From NCBI GenBank assembly GCA_903813345.2, contig CAIIXF020000011.1, positions 20,445,754-20,505,753 on the forward strand: a stretch of DNA of 60,000 nucleotides, read 5' to 3'. The position numbers and the translations under genes were made by a program. The stretch comes from Owenia fusiformis (Eukaryota > Annelida > Polychaeta > Sabellida > Oweniidae). Of the stretch, positions 34,986 through 46,402 are shown piece after piece. Below the pieces are notes generated by a model. That model was not told the origin of the DNA. It worked only from the letters and a program-made list of their open reading frames with translations, and did no database searches. Within the stretch, counting starts at the first letter, position 1; every line of letters begins with the position of its first letter.

Positions 34986-35372
34986 TTATGAATTCTCTTC
35001 TATTACTAAGATTTTGTCAAGGATTTCCCTCAATAAATCTTCATCAGTTTCTTCCAATTCCTGTTCAGTTACTGTCTTTGTATGTTGGTTATTGCATTCA
35101 TTCCCCTTGCAAACACAGAACAATGTACATGATAAAGATGCCTTCGAGCATGAACATCGCCCAGTTCTACATACCTTGCCCTCCGATGCACATGTGCACT
35201 TAATGAGCTTGAGAATTCCTTCAGGGGCACAGGGTGTATCCTTGGGCATTGTTGTTGGGACAAGTGAGCCCGTGCTATTAATTTCCCAACCATAATCTGT
35301 TGGAAGAATAAGTGGGGGGTCAGGCATATCAGCATTTTTCCATATAGCTACTTGGAAATGAGCTCGCTTCAC
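34986..35372 (-). pseudogene. CXC-domain C-terminal part of the nuclease-like gene, left arm copy
   Basis: The minus strand encodes 128 residues ending in a stop. After a conserved lead (KRAHFQVAIWKNADMPDPPL, ILPTDYGWEIN) comes a cysteine cluster (about residues 60-95: CTCASEGKVCRTGRCSCSK, then ASLSCTLFCVCKGNECNN). The spacing of CxC, CxC and CxxxCxC pairs resembles Tesmin/TSO1-type zinc-binding CXC domains. The tail is acidic (EELEETDEDLLREI-type). Upstream on the same strand the frame is broken before the middle segment at 35534-35767. It differs from the right-arm copy by only a few residues, so both are under similar decay. Confidence 0.75.
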
Positions 35373-35533
35373 ATGCTGGAAAAATGCTTCTGTTGTTGGT
35401 GGGAGGGATTTTAGCTTTGGTGCATTTGTAATGTGTTTTGCATCATTTTATTTGCCCATACAGCATATCTCACATCAGACATTTTGTCTGTGACTTTAGG
35501 TATAATTTCATAACATCTAGATACAAATTCTGT

Positions 35534-35767
35534 TCAAGTTTTCTCAACTTCAGTCATGTCTGCATTGACATCTTCCAAGTTAGTGAGTGAGTATCTATTT
35601 AACACCTTCAGGACTGTTAGCTTGCCAATTCCATGCATGCAAGATGTCGTATCACTGCCAGAGAGACCATGCGCAGCTAACAAGTTTGGGATTTTTAATT
35701 TGTGTTCATTTACGGTTGCATTAATGTTAATGTTTGCTCTGCCAGATGATGTTCCCTCCATTATCAC
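35534..35767 (-). pseudogene. Middle segment of the nuclease-like gene, left arm copy
   Basis: The minus strand reads LLAAHGLSGSDTTSCMHGIG, then KLTVLKVLNRYSLTNLEDVN, ending in a stop after EVEKT. SGSDTTS and GIGK are the hallmark of the helix-two-turn-helix end of this nuclease family. Here the reading through LKVLNRYS is intact, whereas the right arm has lost two bases at that point. The upstream catalytic half is missing because the inversion breakpoint lies near 35768. Confidence 0.75.
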
Positions 35768-36603
35768 TATTTGATGAAAATGGAGAAATTAATATCACAA
35801 CTTCAAAATCAACACTGAAACAAAAGTTACAGATTGAGGTGACCTCAAGAGGAAACAATTGCAATGTACGTGTCGTTGATGGGTGTGCCATCCTTTGGAT
35901 CATAACATGGCCGATGGCTGGCAAAATTGAAAACTTCTGTATTGCTTTCACTAAGTACATCCTGAGATTCCTAACCGAATCAGATGTATACCTTATCTTT
36001 GACAGATATAAAGACAATAGCATAAAGAACAGCACCAGGTCATCTCGAGCTCAATCAGCCAGTAGAGTGCATAAGTTCAGCTCTGACACACCTCTTCCTG
36101 CACAGAATGTTGTTCTGAATGTGACTGAGAATAAGGTCCAGTTGATAAAGTGTGTCATCGACCATCTCACTCAAAAAGCTAGTGAAGGATCATTCTCCAA
36201 CATCCTTGTTATCACAGGTCCTGATCCAACACCTGTACAAATTCACAAAGGCAATATTGACCAACGTAATGACTTAAGGAGCACTCAAGAAGAAGCAGAT
36301 GTTGTTATCGTACACCAGGTTCTGCATGCTGCCAGTGAAGGCCAACAGAATATCAGTGTACTCAGTGATGATACCGATGTTTTCCTTCTTCTTCTTCATC
36401 ACTGTCTCAAGCACAAGTTAATGGAAAATAACATCATAATGGAGGGAACATCACCTGGCCGAGCAAACATTAACATAAATGCAACCGTAAATGAACACAA
36501 ATTAAAAATCCCAAACTTGTTAGCTGCGCATGGTCTCTCTGGCAGTGATACAACATCTTGCATGCATGGAATTGGCAAGCTAACAGTCCTAGGTGTTAAA
36601 TAG
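35734..36603 (+). pseudogene. XPG/FEN-like PIN-nuclease domain protein, 5'-truncated and frameshifted
   Basis: The open frame has 289 codons; the first dozen derive from the inverted left arm, so the true N-terminus is lost. Visible blocks are VYLIFDRYKDNSIK (about 85-98), STQEEADVVIVHQVLHAA (about 183-200), SVLSDDTDVFLLLLHH (about 208-223), and LLAAHGLSGSDTTSCMHGIG (about 262-280). The spaced acidic residues EExD, DDTD and the SD of GSDTT resemble the metal-binding set of FEN1/XPG-type PIN nucleases, followed by an H2TH-like GIGK. After LTV the frame shifts through loss of two bases (near 36590) and stops at GVK. Proteins with this signature occur in many copies in invertebrate genomes, to my knowledge, which fits a selfish gene. 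Role inferred only: structure-specific DNA cleavage. Confidence 0.72.
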
Positions 36604-37213
36604 ATACTCACTCACTAACTTGGGAGATGTCAATGCAGACATAACTGGAGTTGAGAAAACTTCAACAGAATTTGTTTCTAGATGTTATGAAATTACACCT
36701 AAAGTCACAGACAAAATGTCTGATGTGAGATATGCTGTATGAGCAAAGAAAAATGCTGCAAAACACATTACAAATGCACCAAAGCTAAAATCCCTCCCAC
36801 CAACAACAGAAGCATTTTTCCAGCATGTGAAGCGAGCTCATTTCCAAGTAGCTATATGGAAAAATGCTGATATGCCTGACCCCCCACTTATCCTTCCAAC
36901 AGATTATGGTTGGGAAATTAACAGCACAGGCTCAATTGTCCCAACAACAATGCCCAAGGATACACCCTGTGCCCCTGAAGGGATTCTCCAGCTCATTAAG
37001 TGCACATGTGCATCAGAGGGCAATGTATGTAGAACTGGGCAATGTTCATGCTCCAAGGCATCTTTATCATGTACATTGTTCTGTGTTTGCAAGGGGAATG
37101 AATGCAATAACCAACATACAAAGACAGTAACTGAACAGGAATTGGAAGAAACTGATGAGGATTTATTGAGGGAAATCCTTGATGAAATCTTAGTAAAAGA
37201 AGAGAATTCATAA
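36604..37213 (+). pseudogene. CXC-domain C-terminal part of the nuclease-like gene, right arm copy
   Basis: After the 2-bp loss the old frame continues (VEKTSTEFVSRCYEITPKV, MSDVRYAV), is cut by a TGA at 36740-36742 where the left arm keeps TGG (Trp), and then runs open through EAFFQHVKRAHFQVAIWKNA and the cysteine cluster (CTCASEGNVCRTGQCSCSK) to a TAA at about 37213. The lesions of the two arms differ, so the parent sequence can be inferred by comparing them. The downstream flank to 37713 mirrors the left arm. Confidence 0.75.
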
Positions 37214-37713
37214 ATTCAAGATATATATAGCACCAAGAAATGACCCTTGTGGAACATCATTATTATTATGTAGGTTACTTTTTACTCATTTCAGATATTT
37301 TATATGTGAGAAAGAGTTCATAATCAGATGTATTTAGTATTATTTATTGATAATTTTGTAGGAAACACTAATATCCATTTGATATTATCACAGAATGAGA
37401 CATTTCATAAATTGTAAGGTTGGCGGCCATCTTGAATTTTTTTTATTTTTGTCAAGAAACATTTCTGGAACCTAACATATTGGTATACATCATATTAAAA
37501 CTCTATTATAGAAAAACAGAAAGATTTGTGTATGTGTATGCTAGTTTTCTGTTCTAATATGCTGGCTAAAATACATAAAACGTGTGAAAATTCAAAATGG
37601 CCGCCAAAAAAAATCCTCAAGGGTGCCCGTTGGGCATCCGACAGTTTCTGAATATGGATATCATGTTTAAACAGAAAATGCAAACAAAGTTCATATAATA
37701 AGCATTTCCACCT

Positions 37714-39590
37714 TCACTTAAAATATGGCACTTCACATCCGGACTAATATGCCTATAGCTAATTAATCTTTCTGATACTCATAGCATCTTTCTGTTTCAC
37801 CTCAGGGCTGAGAAGATTTGAGGTGTCATGGTTTATCATGATGCTAATTAATAGCCTAGCGCCCACTCTGATTTATCAGAGTTTATTTTGTTACCACCAA
37901 AAGTGGCGTTGCGACATTGTTATGGTCTCCCTTTTTTGTGACGGCGGTTGGAGTCTTGTGACTTGAGTCTTGTCTGACGTTCGGCGTCAACAAAACTCCC
38001 AATGTGAATTGATAGAAATTAGTAAAAGTACATCGTTTAGTTCATTTGTGTATTTATATTTTAAATTAACAATCAATGACAATTGTTCTCGAGTCGCAGT
38101 CTGGCAGTTCCCGCCCAACAGTCAGACTTTTGAAGACTAAATTGAGTAGAAATGCCATTTAGTAAATGGGGGAATTATCACAATAGGAAAAAATTAGCAA
38201 TAATGGCCATTAATGTTTTTTTATTTCTTAAGCAGACTTGATCACTTTTCATTGTACTTCAACTTCATTTTATCTAAATAAATAACACATTTATAAAACT
38301 GGTTAATGTTTAGGGTAAGGGCAATGGGGTATTACTGTTAATTGCTACAACCGATTGAACACATTTATCATCATTCGGAAGACATGAACAATTTCGTTAA
38401 TATGAAATCGCTAAATTAGCCAGAGCTTTCAAAAAATCCTTGTATTCCTCTCCGTTTCTTCGAGCCATATATGGTGCAAGGCAATAATCTCGGATCTCTA
38501 ACACGGAGGTCCATATAGGCCCCGTGCCGTGCCAATTTTAACTAAAAAAAACGCATTCTATTCATTAATGGGACAGACTGTTTTGATTACTTTGGGGGAT
38601 GAGGCAACATTACGTGATAATAGTATAGTGTTTTAATCCAAATCAACGATGGTCCTTAATTACTGTTAACAGGATAAGACTGTAGATCATCTTAATAAAT
38701 CTTCCGAGCATGTGATTAATTCGGAATACTCCGCTTAATGCTGCAATGTAATGCTTAAATACGCTCTATCTAAGATTTTAATGAATTTTCTCATTTTATG
38801 GGTTTCTGGATCCTACTTGTCGAGGTAATACTTATCAAGGACGTCCTTGTACTGATCATTTCAGGCTATTTTCAATATAAATAAAGCAGACTAAGGAACA
38901 AAACGTCCCAAAGAAACATTACGATTTAGGTACGTGTACTCCTAACGTCGGCCATTAAAACCTGAAAAAGATTCTAGCGCCCAAAAGCCCCACCTAACGT
39001 TTACTGGGCAACAGAAAAAATGAAGAAATATATATAACAAGCTCACATTACTGTGCATTCTTTTTTTAATTTTGAGGCCAATTTTAAAGATACTTTCCTC
39101 AAATAGGCCCATTTATTAAAAATGGTCTTTCTTCCGCTCCAATTTTTTCTTCGCACCTCTTCCTTTCCATGACCGCCTCTGGTGTTTTAAGATAACCACC
39201 GCATATCATATAAAAGAACATCGAATATACCAAAGTTCTTAACCATAATGCTAAAATGGCCTAACAATTTGCACACTATCTTGCTGCACAGTATCATGGA
39301 AAGACAGGTGGCATTCCTGAATGAAGAAGCACGGTCAAGGCTGACACCATGTCATTAATTGCCTTTAACGTTTAATCTTCATTTATTTAGTTTTTTCCTT
39401 GGATGACATTTATCTTTTGAGTTAACAGAAATAAAGAAATAACCTGGGGATTTTCCGAAAAAATGAGCTGTTGAAAATGATTGATGCAGGAAAATCTTTT
39501 TCATTAAATTTCTATTTCTACAATATTTTGCAACAACAAGGCCAGTGGTCCGAAGAGAAAGAAGAAGAACTGTTTGTAATTATTGTATTT
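37714..39590. other. Intergenic stretch, largely unique
   Basis: At 37885-37985 'ttgttaccaccaaaagtggc' followed by 'tggtctcccttttttgtgac' resembles the start of the TGTAACAAATGGC family. Otherwise I see no genes, arrays or transposon ends. Confidence 0.4.
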
Positions 39591-39595
39591 ATAAT

Positions 39596-39900
39596 ACAGG
39601 CTGTGCCAAAAATTGCAACTTTTTGAAGTCGGTATTTGAAGTTAGCATAAGTATTTGAAGAGTAAAATATGCCTCTTCTTAAGTTTCTGTAATTATAATT
39701 TCACAACTTGCTAATGATACTCCTAGGCTACTTTGTACAAATTTTCAATAAATTTGTTTCATCAGTTGTCGAGAAAATATTTGTCAAAAGTGTCTCATTC
39801 TTTGGGACTAAATCTGAATGATTTTAATTGTGAAAACACATGAACTTTACTATCTTTGCAAGAAATTCTCCACGTTTCTAAATTCAGCACTAGTAAATCT
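39596..39900 (+). repeat. Diverged copy of the 41987-42521 element (partial)
   Basis: It begins tacaggctgtgccaaaaatt and shares 'gtttcatcagttg', 'gtcaaaagtgtctcatt' and 'gattttaattgtgaaaacac' with the copy at about 42095-42280, in the same order. A right terminus could not be placed. Confidence 0.65.
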
Positions 39901-41986
39901 CTCAATGGTAACTCTTTCGGGATTCAGGATTTAGATTATATTTGTAATGATTACTAGAATGATCAAAACGGATAAATCCCAAGTAATTATTTCTTCATTT
40001 TGAGAATGGCTAATGGAAATGCAGATGTTCGTTCACTCCAGGCGGGATTATTCAAACACATATAAATATATAAGCACAAGTGCCAAAGGGAAAGGACCAA
40101 AAGTTGTAATGGAACTTAGCAAGAAAAAGCAAACTCTAAGTGCATACCAGTCAAGAAAAACAAACCCCATATAGCCCAAAACCGTGATCTAACGTGAAAA
40201 GAAACAATGTCTAATACCCCCTTTCCCCCACCATTCAAGAATCAATATCACAATCCAAGACAAGAAGACCAAGGGACATTTCATTCATACTGAAGTCATT
40301 ACAATACATGTTGAAGAAAAAATTAGAAATTGATAGCCAATTGATAGCCAATACTCATAACCTCAAAAATTGTTGTAGATACAAGTACTCATACAAGATA
40401 GAGCATTCAGACTCAAATGATGTGGGATAGATAAAATTACATAAGTTAGATGATACCATGAAATCTTTTGTGAGGTTCTATTCAGGACAAACATGGCTTC
40501 GGTACCTAGAGTTGACAGATAAGATCTCAAAAGATCTGTGTTTTATCGTACTTTGAAGTCCGTACCCTAGGCTACCTAAGTGACGCTTGGCGTTTTTGGA
40601 ATGAAAATGCCATTTGCATTCACGGTGTTGACCATTCCTTCCTTGATAGATGATTTAAGAGTACATATTTCGGTTTCACAGGCAACATGATCTGAGATGA
40701 TGCGTACTTTATGTGTATTTTAATAATTCAATATACTTTGTAGATCTCTTACAGACTGGCTTACAAGGATGTATTTAATATTTCGTGAGATGTAGTTTCA
40801 TAACGGATGTCTGGTTAGGAACTGTTGTTGGTGCACCTAAGTAAGATGTTGCGTGATCACACACTGACACTAGTACAACACCAACTAATGAAGAATTTCG
40901 GTTTTTGTCGAAAATGATGCGCATGTTCCCTGATTCATCAAAAACATCTAAAGACAGTTCGATCTTGGTCCATCAAGGTATTACATATGACTTGAGGAAT
41001 ACGCTGATTTAACAGTATGGGGCAGCTCAAGATTTTTGGAAAAATGTCATAATTCGATTATATTTTTCCCGAAAGCATTCCTTGTCAACGACTGATTCCT
41101 CCAAAGTGATACAAATCACAGCTCTTTAATAGGGATTTTGAGGAACATTTCAGAGAGAATGTGTGATATCTTCAAAGGTAAAATCGCTATTCTATAGTTC
41201 AATAGGGTCCGCATATATTGGGTGTGGAATTGCTATGCAAATGTACTTTATTTTAACCCTTGGCCTTGACCTTTTTACCAGTCTACCGAAATCTAAGTTA
41301 TCATGCCCTACTTTAAAGATCTATTCCGAAAACTATTTCAAAGATAATTTATTTTTCTTGTAATAAAATAAAAAGACGGCTGCTTAAAGGGATATGTCAT
41401 TAAAGATGACTTCGAGTGGAAAACAGTATTACGATTCAATTCGAGAGATAATTGGTCCCAAAATCCTCTAACGGATTTGAATCAGTGAATGAATCTGTAA
41501 ATAATTAGAAGTTGTCGTCACGACGATCCTTAAATGCACTTATCCAATCTTACAGAATTTAGACAACTTGGTTTCTGAAGACTATATGAACGAATTTTCC
41601 TTTATATTCTAATTATCGAAAGATATCATCGGAACCAACACACGACAGGAGGGATCATAACGGAGCGGGGCGGGATAAAATCAGACGATAGTCAAATGTT
41701 GAGCAAAGCAGGCGTGTCCATAAAGTCGGAAATGTGTCTTTCTTATAAAACTATCCGGGTATTAGATTCTTTAGTTCTGCAGATTTCAAGAGGATGTGAA
41801 AAATAATTTGAAATACCGATCAGCGAAATGCTAATCGGATTTCTTCAATCAATAGTCATTAATGTTTCAGAGTTAGAGTTTATATCTTATAGTGCTCTCA
41901 ACAATACATTTATAAACGAAATAAGCAAAAAAACAACCTGGCATGTTGTCCCCAGGGATGGAGTTTCCATCAGCTTTGTCTATGTA
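39901..41986. other. Intergenic stretch without recognised features
   Basis: Near 40060 'atataagcacaagtgccaaa' repeats a segment at about 2415 (atataagcacaaatgccaaa), hinting at an old dispersed repeat. No gene is supported. Confidence 0.35.
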
Positions 41987-42521
41987 CAGGGTGACCCAAG
42001 AGAAGGATACAAGTCATGTTTCGTAGTTGACGAAATAATTACCCTGCTATCTTGAATTTCTTAGTACTCACATAGCATTTACCTGATCTTTTTCATATAT
42101 CTGTACATTGTTAACGATACTCTTGGGCAAATTTTCAGTAAATATGTTTCATCAGTTGCCGAGAAAATACTTGTCAAAAGTGTCTCATTTTTGGGACACA
42201 CGATATTTCTGAATGATTTTAATTGTGAAAACACATAAACTTTACTATCTTTGCAAGAAATTCTTCCCTTTACTAATTTCATGTTGTCCCCAGGTCATTT
42301 CGCGATTATACATCGTTTTCAATCTAAATACTGTTATTGAAAGATTATTTGACATTATTTGAGGTTCATATAGTTTCGTGGATTTTTCAAAATTGTCCAA
42401 AGCTTCATAAAAATTCACATATCATAATATTTACAGTTAATTTTGCCACAAATGACATTGATACCATATAAAGAAATTATATATTTTAGATTATTCGGGA
42501 TCCATGTTTTGGGTCACTCTG
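41987..42521. mobile_element. 535-bp mariner/Tc1-type miniature element (CAGGGTGACCCAA ends)
   Basis: The left end cagggtgacccaa and right end ttgggtcactctg are complementary at 12 of 13 positions. TA lies before the left end; CA follows the right end, so the second TA has mutated. The body is shared with 39596-39900. No transposase remnant is recognised. Confidence 0.7.
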
Positions 42522-42994
42522 CAGAGGCGATACATCCTAAAATGGCGAAAATGTAGAAAGCAAATAATATATTGATAGATGCTGCCCCCTGGGGTAGCAT
42601 CAAATTTACTATATCTCAACTGACCACACGGATCCTAGGTATCGTGAGACACGAGATAATTCAATAATCAATTGAAGCATTGAAGACATTATCAACATCC
42701 AATACACAAACTCCGTATAAAGAAACAAATTCAATACAATTCCACTGATTGGGTGCGAGATCTTCGGAAATCAATAGAGTAAAAATAAACGTGCGAATGT
42801 GACATTTTTGTTAGCAAATCAGAGAGAATTGTTGAATTATTAATGTTGTTGAATTCGATACAATTCCCTTTATGGGGTTACAGTAGTGCATGTCCAGAAT
42901 TGAGATACAGGTAGGCCTATTGTCATTTAAAATATTTAGATTATAAAGAAGTATTCTCACGCTCATTAGCCGAGTTTACCTAAGAAAAAGTCCG

Positions 42995-43450
42995 TCTTGT
43001 ATGATATTTAGCCTTTGTAGATTATGATATTTAACCTCGGAAGCAAGACGGTCTAGTTTGTTATTTACCTCAAAGGCAAGACTAACTGTCGAATGTGATA
43101 TTTAATCTCGAAGGAAAATCTGCCTAATATATTATTCGAGAGCAAATCTGTTTAATTTAGCTTCATAAGAAAGGTTATTTACTGTGATATTCAACCTCTT
43201 TCGCAAAACTGAATTTAGAGTACGAAATTTAACCTCAGAAGATCGTGTGTCTAGTATGATATTCAACCTTGAAGGCAAGATCAACTGTCGAGTATGAACA
43301 ACCTCGAAGGCAAATTTGTTTAGTATATTTTACCTCGGATGGACGTCTGTCTCTTATGATAAACAACCTCGAAAACAAGTCTGTCGAGTATGATAATCTA
43401 AATCATCCTAGATTTTAACCTCGAAGGCAGGATCGACTGTCGAGTTTGAT
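42995..43450. repeat. Degenerate tandem array with 'aacctcgaaggcaag' core
   Basis: About a dozen irregular units repeat 'tatgatatttaacctcg', 'gaaggcaaga' and 'ctgtcgagt', at roughly 30-45-bp spacing. Units differ by substitutions and small gaps, so this is an old array. It has no coding continuity. Confidence 0.75.
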
Positions 43451-43927
43451 TCACGTTGGATGTTCGAAGACGAGTATGTTATGAAACATTAATATATGGA
43501 GGAAGTTACTTGCATTATAAACTGCCTCAAAATTAAACAAAATATCAAAGCAATGTATTGGAAAATACAATCTAAGTGACACTTCTTCATTTGCACTTTT
43601 ATGGTTACGTGATAAAACACATCTATCAAGATCTCTGTTAGAGTAACCTAATTTCTCCGAATGGTGATGAGATTAATAAACGAGAGGATACGGATCCGTC
43701 ACAATCATCATCCTTATTATATCATTATATTCAGAATAAAGGAGAGGACTTTCCACCATCCGTTGGATTCGTTATAAGAAACATCAACAGTTTGGTAGAC
43801 GCCTCGTCCACAGGTACGTCAGTAATTTACCTGTTAATTAATGGGCGTAGCTAGGCATGAGGCAGGCGAGGCTACTGTCCCACCAAAATTTTACAAGCAA
43901 TTGTTAATACAGATGAAAGTCTTAAAT

Positions 43928-44215
43928 CGTTTACTATGATTCAATTTTCCTCGCCTATCTTAGTATGCTTCTCCTATTTAAATTTCCCATCTAAATTTGC
44001 CTTTCCTATTTAAATCCGCCTCGCCTATTTAAAGTTGCCTCTCCTATTTAAATTTGCCTCACCTATTCAAGTTTGCCTCTGCGAACTAACTTGAATTTGC
44101 CTCAGGTATCTAAATTTGCCTGGTCTATTAAGTTTTACTCGCCTATTTGAGTTTGCCTCTTCTCTTCAAATTTGATTCGCCTGTTTTAGGTTTGCCTCTC
44201 CTATTTGAAGTTTGC
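43928..44215. repeat. Tandem array of about 19-20-bp 'ttgcctcgcctatttaaa' units
   Basis: Around a dozen units vary between ctcgcctattt, ctctcctattt and ctcacctattc. The array ends where the next one (44219-44511) begins. Confidence 0.85.
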
Positions 44216-44218
44216 GGT

Positions 44219-44511
44219 GCCACACGACGTCAAAAACAATTTTGTACGGTGTCAAAAATGATTTTGAACGTCGCAAGAACGATTTCGCACGCTGTTAAAA
44301 ACGATTCTGAACGGCGTCAAAAACGATTTTAAACGGTGTCAAAAATGATTTTGAACGGCTTCAAAAACGATTTTAAACGGTGTCAAAATACCAAAACGAT
44401 TTCGTACAGTGTCAAAAATGATGTTGAACGGCGCAAGAACGATTTCGCACGCTGTCAAAAACAGCGTCAAAAACGATTTTGAACGGCGTTAAAAATGATT
44501 TTGAACGGCGA
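44219..44511. repeat. Tandem array of 22-bp 'ggcgtcaaaaacgattttga' units
   Basis: About 13 units of 22 bp with variants (ggtgtcaaaaatgatt, ggcttcaaaaacgatt, ggcgcaagaacgattt). Two different arrays lie back to back, which suggests a local tendency to tandem duplication rather than one element. Confidence 0.88.
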
Positions 44512-46016
44512 TGAGGAGGAGAAGGAGATAACTTAAACAGCAATCCATCAGTACATGCATATAAGGCCATGGGACGATGGTAGGTTATTGACCTCACCTG
44601 CAGAGTCGGGTGTTTTCCTCCAAAAACGGCATCCATTTGAGCAGACATTTTGAAAATCTATTTCGACCCCGTCTTGTCTCATTATGCATGGCGCTTATGT
44701 CCGGACGGACGAACGACATGAGAGTCAATTTCAATAGGTGATATAATTGCCTCGTGTTAAACTAAACTAAACGAATAGAATGAGTGAGTATTCATGAAAT
44801 ACAATACTTGAATTCCTTTTCAGACGATGCCGTCAATGTGAATAATCCGAATTGAATTATTTTGTCCATGAACAGCATAGAGTTCTCGTCACGGCTGTCA
44901 TTATGCATGACAACGACAATATCCTAAGTTCGATGACATGTCACGACGACATACTTCTAAACATCGCGATAAGACGCAGAACTTATAATCAAAAGAAAGA
45001 TATGGATGCTACAGTCTCGGCTGGTGTAAAACAAATTCGCTGAAACTTACGACGGATTAACGGATTAACGATATTTACACCCTATCCACGTGATCTTATC
45101 CCAGGCACTGAGTTTGTTTGATAATCAGATCTGAAAATTCACAAGGGAATGTGCCAAAGAATATTTTTGCGGAATTTTTCAAAATGAAGGCCCATTCTTC
45201 AAACGGTTTATTATTCCAAAATTAGGCATACTTTTGAAATTGAGAACCAACCAGAATACATTGATATATTGTATTGTTCTAGAGCGTCCGTGATGCAAGT
45301 GTCGCATACCCCGGTATCTGACATCCCTCAACGGGTACCGTACACGACACAAATGGAGGGCGTTTTGAAGAAACATGAGTTTTGAAAAAACGAGCTTGGT
45401 TGTAATGAAGTTACAGTTAAGTGCTCGTTTAGACTGTCGACCTTGTTTAAATTCTAGCTGATTGACACTTGGATAAGACTATATATCTGACCCTATTGTG
45501 CTAAGATTTAATAGAAAGGACAATTGGTTTCAATTTTACCCAAGCTCCTCTTTGAAATCATGAAATCGATCAGGTAACTCCTCGACATTTGTATTAATGC
45601 CAAGTGGCCATTTATACTACGCTGAGCTTATAGATCAGTGATTCAGTATGTCACCTACCGTAATCTTTAGGGATGAGAATGACACAACGCTCGATGGTTA
45701 AAATATCAAACCTGTTCGGTTGACACGATTTAACCAGGAGCTAAGCCATTAAACTGATGTTCATGATGTTGACATTTTAAATCATTTAGAAATTCAAGTG
45801 GATGTGCATTGTTATAATTTGGCTTGTGCATTTTTACCTTAGATACAATTAGATACACACATGAGCAGGTAGAAACTTTGAAAATGGGAAAGCAGATACC
45901 CTGTTGATTAAGAAGACAAATTGAATTAGGATTGGTCTATTGTCACAAGGCTTATTGAAGCAAGTGTCAAGGGCAGTCCCAGGCAGTCTCCTAGAGATCC
46001 ACCATCACGAACATCA
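44512..46016. other. Intergenic stretch upstream of the LINE
   Basis: No gene or element ends were recognised. Short frames at 44852-45043 and 45179-45376 show no motif. Confidence 0.35.
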
Positions 46017-46033
46017 GTTCTGACCTCGCAGTC

Positions 46034-46402
46034 TTTGCAGTCAGGAATTTGAAAAGAAACAAAAGTCCAGGAATAGATGGTCTTATTCCTGAATTTTACC
46101 AATGCTTTTGGGAGGAAATAAAGGAAATCTATTTTTCAGTTTTACAAGAGATTTTTGAAAAGGGGGAAATGAGTGATTCTATGAGATTATCTGTATTAAC
46201 TCTATTGTATAAAAAAGGTGATAAGTACATTTTAAACAATTACCGACCAATTAGTCTGTCTAATTATGACTACAAAATACTTGCTTTTGTTTTGGCAAAA
46301 AGATTACAAAAAGTGATAAAAAACTTGATTAATATCGACCAGTCTGCATATATTCCTGGCCGTTTATCGGCTATAATGCTAGATTGCTTCTTGATATCAT
46401 AG
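46034..46402 (+). pseudogene. LINE ORF2, N-terminal piece of reverse transcriptase, before frameshift
   Basis: The frame is open from AVRNLKRNKSPGIDG through LTLLYKKGDKYILNNYRPIS, a classic RT block 1-2 (KGD, YRPISL), then LAKRLQKVIKNLI and DQSAYIPGR. After YIPGR the frame is lost: one T is missing in a T run near 46363-46365. Restoring it would give the expected FIGYNAR block leading into the next segment. I see no ATG-led start because the copy is truncated. Confidence 0.88.

Larger units (their letters stand above)
34484..37713. mobile_element. 3.2-kb inverted dimer of an XPG-like nuclease/CXC-domain gene
   Basis: Left arm 34484-35768 and right arm 36436-37713 are reverse complements over about 1.28 kb, with small differences. 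The roughly 670-bp centre is unique. Each arm holds the 3' part of one gene and about 480-500 bp of its 3' flank, including 'aagatggccgccaa' and 'ttattatatgaact' segments. The centre holds more of the gene, read only on the plus strand, so this is a head-to-head foldback of a 5'-truncated unit. Outside the arms a weaker match (agtctggatgt on the left, complement of acatccggact on the right) hints at a longer, interrupted inverted repeat. I see no target duplication. The gene looks transposon-borne, but no transposase is visible. Confidence 0.85.

Noticed and set aside
35014-35295. Plus-strand frames over the left arm of the inverted dimer
   Set aside because: They are antisense shadows of the CXC-domain coding sequence, mirrored exactly in the right arm.
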